Shown here piece after piece: positions 33,731 through 41,781 of a DNA stretch of 64,000 nucleotides. Made by a program: the position numbers and the translations under genes. Each line of letters starts with the position of its first letter. Within the stretch, counting starts at the first letter, position 1. The notes below the pieces were generated by a model. The model saw only the letters and a program-made list of their open reading frames with translations, made no database searches and had not been told where the DNA came from. Source of the stretch: Mageeibacillus sp. UBA4314 (lineage in GTDB: Bacteria > Bacillota > Clostridia > Saccharofermentanales > Saccharofermentanaceae); contig DGUI01000018.1 of NCBI GenBank assembly GCA_002394605.1, positions 44,144 to 108,143 of the forward strand, read 5' to 3'.

Positions 33731-36700
33731 TGATACGAAGAACCTTCTGAAGCGCATCGAAGACGATCCGGCGCTGACGGAAGCAGTTGACAGTCTCTAT
33801 AGCGGTGCGAAGAGCAACAGCGGACTCCATCTGAACATACACGGGATGTGTGAGGAACAGAAGGGGTTTATCGCCGCATGCGTATCTTACCGCCTTGGAA
33901 GGAAGCCGGTTCTCGTCGTTCCGGACATAATACGCGCGAGGATGGCTGCTAAGTCGATAGCTCCCTTTGTTGAAGGGGATGTCGTTATCCTTCCGCCTTC
34001 GATGCTCACGCTCGTTTCTGCCGTTGCAAGTTCAAGGGATGATGAGATGGAGAGGACAGCGAGCCTGGCAAGGATCGCCTCCGGAAATTACGGAGCCATC
34101 ATAATGGCTGCAGGAGCTCTCATCAACAAAGTCCCCACACTCAAGATGATGTCTGATCTTGTCATATCACTTAAGCTAGGAGATGAATTCGATCCTTCAG
34201 ATCTATGTACCATGCTCGCGGCTAACGGCTACGAACGGGCACAGATGGTATCTGCGAGGGGCGAGTTCTCCTGGAGGGGCGATATAGTCGATATATTCCC
34301 CCCTGATTCAGAGCTTCCGGTCAGGATCAGTTTCTTCGATGATGAGGTCGACCAGATAAAGACTTTCGATCCGGACAGCCAGAGATCGCTCGACACGCTC
34401 ACGGAGACTAATATCTGCCCTGCTGAGGAATTCGTGATACCGGAATCTTTGCGGGAGGAAGCAGCTTGTGCCATCGAGGAGCAGGTCAATAAGGATACGT
34501 CCGGTATGTCCCATACTACGACTGCGCTCAAGGTTGCAAGGCTCCTCACTGAGACAGGACGCAAGGATACCGGTAACATCAGGAACGGCGTCAGGGTAAC
34601 GGGGTTTGCCAAATGGCTGTCCGTAGCGGTCCCCAAGACAGTAACGGTCCTGGATTACCTAGGTGATGATACGATGCTGTTCATATCTGAGTTCAATGAA
34701 TCTGACAGCAGGATCAAGACATATGCTTCCGAGTATGCGCTGAGGTGTCAGGAGTTCTTTGAGATCGGCATGGCGCCTTCCACGGCACGTGACGCGGTCT
34801 ATGAGAAGAACGATGTGTATAAGCTGCTCGACAGGATGAATGTCATTACCCTGTCCTGTTTCGGAGGAGCTTCAGGCGGCGGATTTGCGGGCGGCAAGTC
34901 ATGTTCCGTATCCGGATTTGCCCAGGAGAGCTACCACGGCAGATTAGACGATCTTGCCGGGATCATCAAGAGAGATTCTGCAAGGGATAAGAGACACGTA
35001 TTCTTCTTTCTCGGAGAGGGGCAAAGGCTCGACAGGTTCCTCGGGCAGATGCACGACATGGATTGTTTTCCCAGGATCGGCCATCCGGCGATCACTACGG
35101 GTTTTACTTATCCTGCGTTGGGCATATCAGTGTACGGAGAACAGGATGTCTACGGACTTGACCGCATAACAAAGCCCAAGCGCAAGGGCGGCGCGAGGAT
35201 GACCTTTATAGGTGAATGTGAACCGGGTGATATCGTCGTCCACGATGCACACGGTATCGGCCGCTATGAGGGCATCGAGAATGTCAAGACCGGAGCGACA
35301 TCCAAGGACTACCTGAAGATCAGTTATGCCAATGGTGAGATACTCTATGTGTCCCCGGAGAACATGGACTGTCTCCAGAAATATGTCGGTCCCGGCGACA
35401 AGGAACCTAAGCTCTCAAAACTCGGTGGAGATGACTGGGCAAAGAAGGTCTCGAAAGCGCGTAACACTGTTAAAAAGACAGCATTTGACCTGCTTAAGCT
35501 GTATGCGTCAAGGAGTTCTGTCGAGGGTTTTGCACACCTTCCGGACGGGGAGGAACAGCGTAATTTCGAGGAAGCTTTTCCATATGTTGAGACTGAAGAC
35601 CAGGTGCGTGCAATAAATGAAGTGAAGCGTGACATGGAGAGCAATAAGCCGATGGACAGGCTCCTGTGCGGTGATGTCGGATTCGGCAAGACAGAGGTCG
35701 CCATGAGGGCGATGTTCAAGTGTGTCATGAGCGGAAAGCAGGCTGTGCTGATAGCGCCTACGACGCTGCTGGCCCAGCAGCATTTTGAGACTTTCAGGCA
35801 GCGTCTGGGAGGATTCCCGATGAATGTCGTACTCCTGTCGAGATTTGTCCCGGCAAAGAAGATAAAGGAGAATCTCCAGCTGATCAAGGATGGCAGGGCA
35901 GACATAATCATCGGTACCCACAGGGTGCTGTCGGATGATGTTAAGCCCAGGAACCTGGGTCTCCTGGTAATTGATGAGGAGCAGAGGTTTGGAGTAAACC
36001 ACAAAGAGAAGATCAAGGTCCTGCGCAAGAATATAGACGTTCTGTCACTGTCAGCTACCCCTATCCCCAGGACTCTTCATATGTCGCTTACGGGGATCAG
36101 GGACATATCGATGCTCGAGGAGGCTCCCGTTAACAGAAGACCGGTGCAGACTTTCGTCATGGAGTATGATGAGGATGTCATCACGCAGGCGTGCCTGAGG
36201 GAGATCGGAAGGGGAGGACAGGTATTCTATCTGTATAATAACACTTCGGATATAGACCTTGTCACAAAGAAACTGTCTGAACTCATGCCGGACGTAAGGG
36301 TCATATATGCGCACGGCAAGATGAACGAGCAGGAATTAGAGCAGATAGTGGTGGATTTTGCGGCAGGCAAGTACGATATCCTTGTTTGCACGACGATAAT
36401 AGAGAACGGCGTTGACATGCCGAATGTAAATACCCTGATCGTAGAGAATTCCGACAGGTTCGGACTCTCGCAGCTGTATCAGATCAAGGGACGTGTAGGA
36501 AGGTCTGACAGGCAGTCTTACGCATATATCACATATGAACCGTCAAAGATACTTAAGGAGGATGCGGCAAAGCGTCTTGAAGCGATACGCGAGTTCACCG
36601 AACTCGGTTCAGGTGTCAAGATCGCCATGCGTGACCTGGAGGTAAGGGGTGCGGGAAGTCTCCTCGGAGCAGAACAGCACGGTATGATGGATGCCGTCGG

Positions 36701-37247
36701 ATACGAGCTGTACTGCAGGATGCTCGATGAGGAGATAACAAAGCTTAGAAGTGAAGGTGACGAGTCAGTGGCGCCTCCGCCGTCTGAAGCAGCGATCGAT
36801 GTCGATTATGACAGTTACATACCGAGGAGCTATATCGAGCATGAATCGGAGAGGATGATCATCTACCGCAAGATCGCGGGCATTGCAACGCGCGAAGAAT
36901 ATGACGATTTCCTCGATGAGGTCACGGACAGGTTCGGAGATCCGCCGAGGCAGATCATGATACTGGCAGGCGTGTCGCTGATAAGGCATATGGCTCCTGC
37001 GGCAGGATTTGATAAGATAACGATCAGGAATTCCGGGGTCAAGTTCAATTTCGTCCCGGACACCCCTCTTGATATGCAGGCAATAAGTGTCCTGATGAGC
37101 GATAACAGTGTCGCAGGACGCCTTAAGATAGACGCCGTCGGGGCGCCTGTACTGTCATATAAGCCGATTTCTGTGCAGAATGAACGAACGATAGGGGAAG
37201 TAATTCATATACTTTGTATTTTAAATGAGAGCAAATCTGTGGTATAA
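33723..37247 (+). CDS. mfd: Transcription-repair coupling factor
   Basis: 1174 residues, the usual size. Mfd binds stalled RNA polymerase, pushes it off and recruits UvrA. The UvrB-like N-terminal part (to about 330) contains SARGEFSWRGDIVDIFP. The polymerase-interaction domain begins GDIVVHDAHGIGRYEG near 500. The RecG-type motor has Walker A GDVGFGKTE near 660, DEEQRFG near 748 and SATPIPRTL near 778. The TRCF C-terminal domain follows. AAAGG precedes ATG 33723 inside the end of pth. It is the last gene of its operon; the next gene has its own leader. Confidence 0.96.
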   Translation: MIDDTKNLLKRIEDDPALTEAVDSLYSGAKSNSGLHLNIHGMCEEQKGFIAACVSYRLGRKPVLVVPDIIRARMAAKSIAPFVEGDVVILPPSMLTLVSAVASSRDDEMERTASLARIASGNYGAIIMAAGALINKVPTLKMMSDLVISLKLGDEFDPSDLCTMLAANGYERAQMVSARGEFSWRGDIVDIFPPDSELPVRISFFDDEVDQIKTFDPDSQRSLDTLTETNICPAEEFVIPESLREEAACAIEEQVNKDTSGMSHTTTALKVARLLTETGRKDTGNIRNGVRVTGFAKWLSVAVPKTVTVLDYLGDDTMLFISEFNESDSRIKTYASEYALRCQEFFEIGMAPSTARDAVYEKNDVYKLLDRMNVITLSCFGGASGGGFAGGKSCSVSGFAQESYHGRLDDLAGIIKRDSARDKRHVFFFLGEGQRLDRFLGQMHDMDCFPRIGHPAITTGFTYPALGISVYGEQDVYGLDRITKPKRKGGARMTFIGECEPGDIVVHDAHGIGRYEGIENVKTGATSKDYLKISYANGEILYVSPENMDCLQKYVGPGDKEPKLSKLGGDDWAKKVSKARNTVKKTAFDLLKLYASRSSVEGFAHLPDGEEQRNFEEAFPYVETEDQVRAINEVKRDMESNKPMDRLLCGDVGFGKTEVAMRAMFKCVMSGKQAVLIAPTTLLAQQHFETFRQRLGGFPMNVVLLSRFVPAKKIKENLQLIKDGRADIIIGTHRVLSDDVKPRNLGLLVIDEEQRFGVNHKEKIKVLRKNIDVLSLSATPIPRTLHMSLTGIRDISMLEEAPVNRRPVQTFVMEYDEDVITQACLREIGRGGQVFYLYNNTSDIDLVTKKLSELMPDVRVIYAHGKMNEQELEQIVVDFAAGKYDILVCTTIIENGVDMPNVNTLIVENSDRFGLSQLYQIKGRVGRSDRQSYAYITYEPSKILKEDAAKRLEAIREFTELGSGVKIAMRDLEVRGAGSLLGAEQHGMMDAVGYELYCRMLDEEITKLRSEGDESVAPPPSEAAIDVDYDSYIPRSYIEHESERMIIYRKIAGIATREEYDDFLDEVTDRFGDPPRQIMILAGVSLIRHMAPAAGFDKITIRNSGVKFNFVPDTPLDMQAISVLMSDNSVAGRLKIDAVGAPVLSYKPISVQNERTIGEVIHILCILNESKSVV

Positions 37248-37286
37248 ATACTTTGATAATCAAATTATTTTTTGAGGAGTACCACA

Positions 37287-38750
37287 ATGTCAGATAAGAA
37301 TGAGCTTTATGAGAAGCAGCACGCGAAGGGTAAACTGCACGCCATCGAGCGTCTTGAGAAGCTTTTCGACGAGGGTAAATATAAGGAACTGACGGAGGAG
37401 GAGACACGTGACGGTGTCATCTGCGCTACAGGCAATGTAGCAGGCAAGCAGGTCGTTGTCGCAGCACAGGACTTCACGTTCAAGGGCGGTTCATTAGGAC
37501 TGCAGCAGGGTCAGAATATCGCTGAGGCCCAGGACTTCGCTTTCAAGAAGAAGTGTCCCTTCATCATGATCAACGACTCCGGCGGAGCACGTATCCAGGA
37601 GGGCGTTGATGCATTGGCAGGTTATGGTGAGATCTTCTACCGCAATGTAAGGGCATCGGGAGTTATCCCGCAGATCTCCGTCATCACAGGTCCCTGCGCC
37701 GGCGGTGCCGTCTATTCCCCGGGGATCACAGACTTCATATTCATGGTCAAGAACATCGGTCAGATGTATATCACGGGACCTAAGGTCATCAAGCAGGTTA
37801 CAGGTGAGGAGATCACGGCTGAGGCATTAGGCGGCTATACGGCTCATATGGAGAAGAGCGGAGTGTCCCACTTCGGATACTACGATGAGGAATCCTGCAT
37901 CAAGGCTGTCCGCTACCTGATCAGCATCCTTCCTTCCAACAACCGTCAGAAGATGCTCATGATGGATAAGGATGCATACAAGAAGACAATGCCTTTTGAT
38001 TTTGATCTTCCTGAGGGTGACAACGCGGCTTACGATATGCACAAGCTCATCGAAAACGTATTTGACGACGACTCATTCATGGAGGTACAGCCCTTCTTCG
38101 CAAAGGAGATGATCGTAGGCTTTGCAAAGCTCTACGGCATGACAGTCGGCGTTGTGGCAAATGATCCTTCATCTTTTGCGGGCGTGCTCGACTGCGATGC
38201 ATCCGACAAGGCTGCAAGGTTCATCCGTTTCTGCGATGCATTCAACATCCCCGTTGTATCACTCACGGACGTTCCCGGCTATATGCCCGGTTCCGACCAG
38301 GAATACAAGGGCATCATCCGCCACGGCGCCAAGCTCCTGTACGCATTTGCAGAAGCTACGGTTCCGAAGATCAATGTTATCGTCCGCAAGGCTTTTGGCG
38401 GTGCATACATTGCCATGAACAGCAAGCACTTAGGTTCTGACATCGTCCTCGCATGGCCCTCCGCGCAGATCGCCGTAATGGGCGAGGCAGGTGCAGTCGA
38501 GATCCTTTACGCAAAGCAGATCAAGGCGATGCCCGAAGAGGACCGTGCCGCATTCATCAAGGACAAGCAGGAAGAGTACCGCAAGAATGTCGTCGGCTAC
38601 AAGTTTGCACTCGACCGCGAGTATGTCGATGAGGTAATCAAGCCCAAGGAGACAAGAGAGAAGCTCTATGATGCAATGATGGACTGCAGAAGGATCAAGA
38701 ACCTCAAGCACGTAAGGCCCATCAGAAAGCACGGTAATATTCCGCTGTAA
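37287..38750 (+). CDS. Acyl-CoA carboxylase / decarboxylase carboxyltransferase subunit
   Basis: 487 residues. Crotonase-fold carboxyltransferase with two halves: the N-terminal half has NDSGGARIQEGV and TGPCAGGAVYSPG, the C-terminal half VPGYMPGSDQEYKG and KAFGGAYIAM. These belong to the propionyl-CoA carboxylase beta / methylmalonyl-CoA decarboxylase alpha group, which moves CO2 between biotin and an acyl-CoA. No biotin carrier, biotin carboxylase or membrane decarboxylase subunit is adjacent, so the complex and its direction cannot be fixed here. TGAGGAG precedes ATG 37287. A terminator follows. Confidence 0.9.
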   Translation: MSDKNELYEKQHAKGKLHAIERLEKLFDEGKYKELTEEETRDGVICATGNVAGKQVVVAAQDFTFKGGSLGLQQGQNIAEAQDFAFKKKCPFIMINDSGGARIQEGVDALAGYGEIFYRNVRASGVIPQISVITGPCAGGAVYSPGITDFIFMVKNIGQMYITGPKVIKQVTGEEITAEALGGYTAHMEKSGVSHFGYYDEESCIKAVRYLISILPSNNRQKMLMMDKDAYKKTMPFDFDLPEGDNAAYDMHKLIENVFDDDSFMEVQPFFAKEMIVGFAKLYGMTVGVVANDPSSFAGVLDCDASDKAARFIRFCDAFNIPVVSLTDVPGYMPGSDQEYKGIIRHGAKLLYAFAEATVPKINVIVRKAFGGAYIAMNSKHLGSDIVLAWPSAQIAVMGEAGAVEILYAKQIKAMPEEDRAAFIKDKQEEYRKNVVGYKFALDREYVDEVIKPKETREKLYDAMMDCRRIKNLKHVRPIRKHGNIPL

Positions 38751-38776
38751 GACGGATAGTGTTATAAGAGTTCAAC

Positions 38777-38812
38777 GGAGACTGTCTTATTTTGCCGGCA
38801 GTCTCTGTTTTT
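38777..38812 (+). terminator. Rho-independent terminator of the carboxyltransferase gene
   Basis: GGAGACTG pairs with CAGTCTC across a loop, followed by TGTTTTTATT. Confidence 0.85.
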
Positions 38813-38835
38813 ATTGTGAAGTTACATCATTTCTC

Positions 38836-38844
38836 TGTTATAAT
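38836..38844 (+). promoter_or_regulatory. Extended -10 promoter of tRNA-Arg
   Basis: TGTTATAAT ends 16 bp before the tRNA, the same sequence as in front of glmU. Confidence 0.6.
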
Positions 38845-38860
38845 TGTGAGGCTGAGACAT

Positions 38861-38935
38861 GCCTCCATAGTTTAATGGATAGAACGACAGTTTCCGGTAC
38901 TGTTGGTGCGGGTTCGATTCCTGCTGGGGGTGCCA
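38861..38935 (+). tRNA. tRNA-Arg (anticodon CCG)
   Basis: A complete cloverleaf can be drawn. Acceptor GCCTCCA pairs with TGGGGGT, with a G-U first pair. The anticodon stem ACAGT/ACTGT holds the loop TTCCGGT, giving anticodon CCG, which reads CGG. The T arm has GGTTCGATTCC. The 3' CCA is encoded. Confidence 0.95.
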
Positions 38936-38962
38936 GTTTTCCTAATAGGAGGATCATACGCC

Positions 38963-39193
38963 ATGAATTCCATCTTGATCAAGGATACCACCCGTGAAGA
39001 ACGTGAGAGGATCGTTGCTGAGTCCATCGGAAATATCAGCGGATCCTGTGACGGCTGCATGGCGGGTCTTGCTGATATGTATCAGGACTATATCGACGGC
39101 AGGAAAGAGATACGTGATATCAATATGGAATTCAGGGCGAACTATGAGTCAGGGATAGAAGGACCCGTCAAGAGCGAATGCGGGTATAAGTGA
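38963..39193 (+). CDS. Small conserved hypothetical protein
   Basis: 76 residues from ATG 38963 after AGGAGG (in-frame codons before it overlap the tRNA and are rejected). It is acidic and helical, with a CDGCMAGL motif near residue 30 and a DMYQDYIDGRKEIRDINMEFR helix. Such small proteins with a central Cys pair and a YQDYIDG stretch are frequent in Clostridia, but I know no function. It is probably read through from the tRNA promoter, since no separate promoter is visible. Confidence 0.7.
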   Translation: MNSILIKDTTREERERIVAESIGNISGSCDGCMAGLADMYQDYIDGRKEIRDINMEFRANYESGIEGPVKSECGYK

Positions 39194-39220
39194 CCAATAA
39201 GACCTGAGATCATCCACTTG

Positions 39221-39292
39221 TTGCACAATTGCAAATATTGATGTGCAAAATTTGCACAATTGCTTGAAACTGATATGCAAATATTGCATAAT
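39221..39292 (+). promoter_or_regulatory. Autoregulatory promoter with TGCAAA palindromes
   Basis: TTGAAA (39264-39269), a 17-bp spacer and CATAAT (39287-39292) form the promoter. The palindromes TTGCACAATTGCAA (39221-39234), GTGCAAAATTTGCAC (39243-39257, perfect) and TGCAAATATTGCA (39276-39288, over the -10) are probable binding sites for the HTH domain of the antitoxin encoded next. Confidence 0.75.
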
Positions 39293-39314
39293 AGTAGTGT
39301 GCAGGAGGTGCAAT

Positions 39315-39788
39315 ATGACTGAACTCAAAGAATTACGATTGAAGAAGAAAATGACTCAACAGGAAGTCTCTGAGAAGGCGGGTGTATCTCTGCGGTCATA
39401 TGTCAGTTATGAGAATGATGATGACAAGACGAATACGATCAAATACCGGTTCCTGTTAGATCTTGTCAGAAAGATGAATGTGATAGATGAGGAGCACGGG
39501 ATACTCTCGGTCGATCAGATCCGGGACATCTGTGCAGATGTGTTTGAAGAATATGATATAGAGTATTGCTACTTGTTTGGTTCATACGCGAAGGGAACTG
39601 CACTTGAGAATAGTGACGTGGATCTTCTAATATCCTCCACCATAAGCGGACTGAAGTATTATGGACTCATTGAGAGGTTGCGTGAAGAACTGTGCAAGAA
39701 GGTAGATCTTCTTGATACAAAGCAGCTGGTCAACAATGAGAGTCTGCTGTCGGAAGTGCTTAAGGACGGGATCAAGATATATGGATAA
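39315..39788 (+). CDS. MntA-type nucleotidyltransferase antitoxin fused to an Xre DNA-binding domain
   Basis: 157 residues from ATG 39315 after AGGAGG. Residues 1-60 are an Xre helix-turn-helix (MTQQEVSEKAGVSLRSYVSYE). The rest is a minimal nucleotidyltransferase with GSYAKGTALENSDVDLL, the GSx(10)DxD active site. In MntA-HepT systems this enzyme AMPylates and silences the HEPN RNase. The fused HTH lets the antitoxin also bind its own promoter, and three palindromes lie there. It overlaps the toxin gene by 8 nt. Confidence 0.88.
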   Translation: MTELKELRLKKKMTQQEVSEKAGVSLRSYVSYENDDDKTNTIKYRFLLDLVRKMNVIDEEHGILSVDQIRDICADVFEEYDIEYCYLFGSYAKGTALENSDVDLLISSTISGLKYYGLIERLREELCKKVDLLDTKQLVNNESLLSEVLKDGIKIYG

Positions 39789-40113
39789 TATGAAGAATGA
39801 TGAGTACTTTGCCGATAGGATAATAAACGATCTCTCTTTCATTGCAGCTCATACGGAGGGAATAACCGACGCAGAATTGAAGTCTGATGAAGTATTGCCG
39901 GATTCCATGATGTTCAGGCTGATCCAGATATCTGAAAATGCTAAGAAACTGAGCGGGCAGTATAGAGCAGACCACAGCAACATACCGTGGTCTGACATCT
40001 ATGGATTGAGGAACAGGATCGTTCATGATTATGGAAGCATAGATATAGGTGTTATTTATGATACTTTAACACAGGATATACCTGACCTCCTGACCCTCAT
40101 GCAACACCGCTGA
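39781..40113 (+). CDS. HepT-like HEPN ribonuclease toxin
   Basis: 110 residues from ATG 39781, inside the end of the antitoxin gene. It is an all-helical DUF86/HEPN protein. The active motif RNRIVHDY fits R-x4-H-x-Y: Arg and His are catalytic in HEPN RNases, and the Tyr is the residue AMPylated by the partner in characterised HepT. The ISENAKKLSGQYR segment also matches the family. The operon is Xre-MntA then HepT, with no other genes. Its 3' end overlaps the convergent methyltransferase gene by 17 bp. Confidence 0.88.
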   Translation: MDNMKNDEYFADRIINDLSFIAAHTEGITDAELKSDEVLPDSMMFRLIQISENAKKLSGQYRADHSNIPWSDIYGLRNRIVHDYGSIDIGVIYDTLTQDIPDLLTLMQHR

Positions 40114-40822
40114 TCCCGTAGTAACTTCTTATCAGCCTTATCCGGCCGTCATACGTGTTCTCTCTTGCATACTGCTTAAGCAATCTGTCATCCGCATGAT
40201 CCAGGACCGGAACCGTGTGCATGAACCTGCAGAACTCTTCAAGGCTTCTGAAGTACTCACGTTCATGTATCGGAACTAACTCCACATCTGTGAATCCTGC
40301 GGCCAGCAGACCTTCATAATCCCTGATGCTTACCGGAACGGGATCATCATAACCCTGACCGCCCCCGCAAAGCATCTTCAGTGCCCAGCAGTCATACTTG
40401 TCAACGCCTCTTTTCAGAAGGTGTCCGCCCTTCTTCAGGCAGCGCCTGATCTGCACCGGATCTGTTACCGTGTGGCGTGCGACCACCACATCGAAATGAT
40501 CATCAGGCACATCCATCCTGAGATTGTCCATCACCTTGAAAGTGATGTTCTTCCGTCCGCTCTTCTCAAGGTTTTTCTGCGCCGTCCTGATCATTGCAGG
40601 TGAGTAATCCGTGCCCTGGATTATGGCGCATTCAGGAAAGTAAGAAAGCAGCTTCTCGCCTCCTCCGGTGCCAAGATCGAGCACCCTCGAATCCGGCGTG
40701 ACATACTGCCGCAGCAGCGAATAAAGATCCCAGTCCGTCAAGGACTCTGTCTCGATCTCAAACCCGCCGAAATCCCAGTTTGAGAGCTCCTCATAGTATT
40801 CAAGATAGCCATCGTGTGTCAT
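40097..40822 (-). CDS. Class I SAM-dependent methyltransferase with attenuator-like leader
   Basis: 241 residues. SAM-binding motif I VLDLGTGGGEKLLSYFPE is near residue 48, motif II ends in GTDYS and post-motif VMDN is near 98. The substrate part beyond residue 140 is unlike well-known rRNA or small-molecule methylases, so the target is unknown. The start is ATG 40822 with AAGGAG 8-13 nt upstream; an earlier in-frame ATG at 40861 is inside the leader hairpin and is rejected. The ribosome site is part of a U-tailed hairpin, so expression is probably conditional. The XRE gene and a similarly controlled MFS pump are next to it. Confidence 0.85.
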   Translation of the reverse strand: MTHDGYLEYYEELSNWDFGGFEIETESLTDWDLYSLLRQYVTPDSRVLDLGTGGGEKLLSYFPECAIIQGTDYSPAMIRTAQKNLEKSGRKNITFKVMDNLRMDVPDDHFDVVVARHTVTDPVQIRRCLKKGGHLLKRGVDKYDCWALKMLCGGGQGYDDPVPVSIRDYEGLLAAGFTDVELVPIHEREYFRSLEEFCRFMHTVPVLDHADDRLLKQYARENTYDGRIRLIRSYYGISGVA

Positions 40823-40901
40823 AAAAAAAGAATCTCCTTCCACGAACAGCAAAACTCTCACAACATTTGTTGTGATGTAATGTCATTCATGATGAGATTC
40901 T
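40823..40901 (-). terminator. Attenuator-type terminator hiding the methyltransferase ribosome site
   Basis: On the minus strand AGAATCTC (40901-40894) pairs perfectly with GAGATTCT (40836-40829), followed by seven U (40829-40823). The loop contains an inner hairpin, TCACAACA-N2-TGTTGTGA (40858-40875). The 3' arm overlaps the AAGGAG ribosome site, so closed hairpins would block both transcription and translation. Confidence 0.6.
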
Positions 40902-40940
40902 AAGGTTCTTATCATTATTAACCCTGCCTGAAGGCATCAT
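40887..40940 (-). CDS. Possible 17-codon leader peptide of the methyltransferase gene
   Basis: ATGATG at 40940 opens a frame reading MMPSGRVNNDKNLRISS and then TGA. It ends within the 5' arm region of the attenuator. No clear ribosome site precedes it. The start codons ATGATG could pair with CATCAT beside the terminator arm. It is a weak call based on position. Confidence 0.35.
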   Translation of the reverse strand: MMPSGRVNNDKNLRISS

Positions 40941-40982
40941 GGCAACCGAACGCGAATAACTAATTGATCTGCTGCAACTATT

Positions 40983-41012
40983 ATTATACTGCACATAAGT
41001 TGATGAATGCAA
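40983..41012 (-). promoter_or_regulatory. Sigma-A promoter of the methyltransferase leader
   Basis: On the minus strand TTGCAT (41012-41007), an 18-bp spacer and TATAAT (40988-40983). This predicts a leader of about 150 nt before the methyltransferase start. Confidence 0.6.
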
Positions 41013-41104
41013 CCAACCGTAGCAATGTATCCACTTCAGGTTGGCAGTAAAACAATATCAACTACAGTATAATGAACTTAAGAATAGAGCGGAGGTGACA
41101 TAAG

Positions 41105-41779
41105 ATGATATTCCCGGAAAAACTTCAGGTAATAAGAAAGAGCAAGGGCTTTACGCAGGACGAACTCGCGGCAAGGCTCAATGTCTCACGCCAGGCCGTT
41201 GCCAAATGGGAATCAGGCCAGGGTTATCCGGATATATCAAACTTGATCGGGATCAGCGATCTGTTCAATGTGACTGTTGATTATCTCGTAAAGGACAACG
41301 ACTGCAGCGTCAGTGCCGAAGAACACATAGAAGATCCGGACATTGCTGAGCTGATCAGTTTCAGGCTTGAGGCCAACCGCAATACATATGCGGGTTTTGC
41401 AAATGAGATAGGAGCATCAAGACCTTCTGCCCATGATTACAGATATGATAAGGGTGATTACACCTACATAGATACATATGTCGGAGGAGAGATATTCTCC
41501 GGGGAAGAGGCGGTATTCAAAAACGGCACGGCAAGATACGCCATGAACTATTGCGGACGTGTATTGGATCAGAGGTTCAGCGGTAATTTTCTCAAGGAGG
41601 CGCTGCGCGCAGCATCACCTGATCTTCCGTACAGAGGTCCTGCAAATTATACGGACGGTGAATATACATACACTGCGCGCGTCACAGGGGATATCTCCTG
41701 GTTCCAGGGGTATGAGGAGATATTCTGTGGCGGCGCCAAAGTGTATGAGTGCTTTTTCCACGGCGGCCTCCTGAAGTGA
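41105..41779 (+). CDS. XRE-family regulator with DUF5680-like C-terminal domain
   Basis: 224 residues. The N-terminal Xre HTH (FTQDELAARLNVSRQAVAKWESGQ) is near-consensus. From about residue 80 a second domain (ISFRLEANRNTYAG ... GEIFSGEEAVFKNG ... YRGPANYTDGEYTYTA) matches DUF5680, found in many Clostridia behind an HTH and probably a ligand sensor. CGGAGGTGA precedes ATG 41105. It ends 2 bp from the convergent MFS gene and is divergent from the methyltransferase. It may control one or both neighbours; no operator is obvious. Confidence 0.85.
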   Translation: MIFPEKLQVIRKSKGFTQDELAARLNVSRQAVAKWESGQGYPDISNLIGISDLFNVTVDYLVKDNDCSVSAEEHIEDPDIAELISFRLEANRNTYAGFANEIGASRPSAHDYRYDKGDYTYIDTYVGGEIFSGEEAVFKNGTARYAMNYCGRVLDQRFSGNFLKEALRAASPDLPYRGPANYTDGEYTYTARVTGDISWFQGYEEIFCGGAKVYECFFHGGLLK

Positions 41780-41781
41780 TA

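Noticed and set aside
35345..36028. Open frame of over 220 codons opposite mfd
   Set aside because: Antisense shadow of conserved mfd motor motifs; no ribosome site and low-complexity composition.
38903..38962. N-terminal extension of the small protein into the tRNA gene
   Set aside because: The extension is encoded by the tRNA-Arg sequence; AGGAGG sets the start at 38963.
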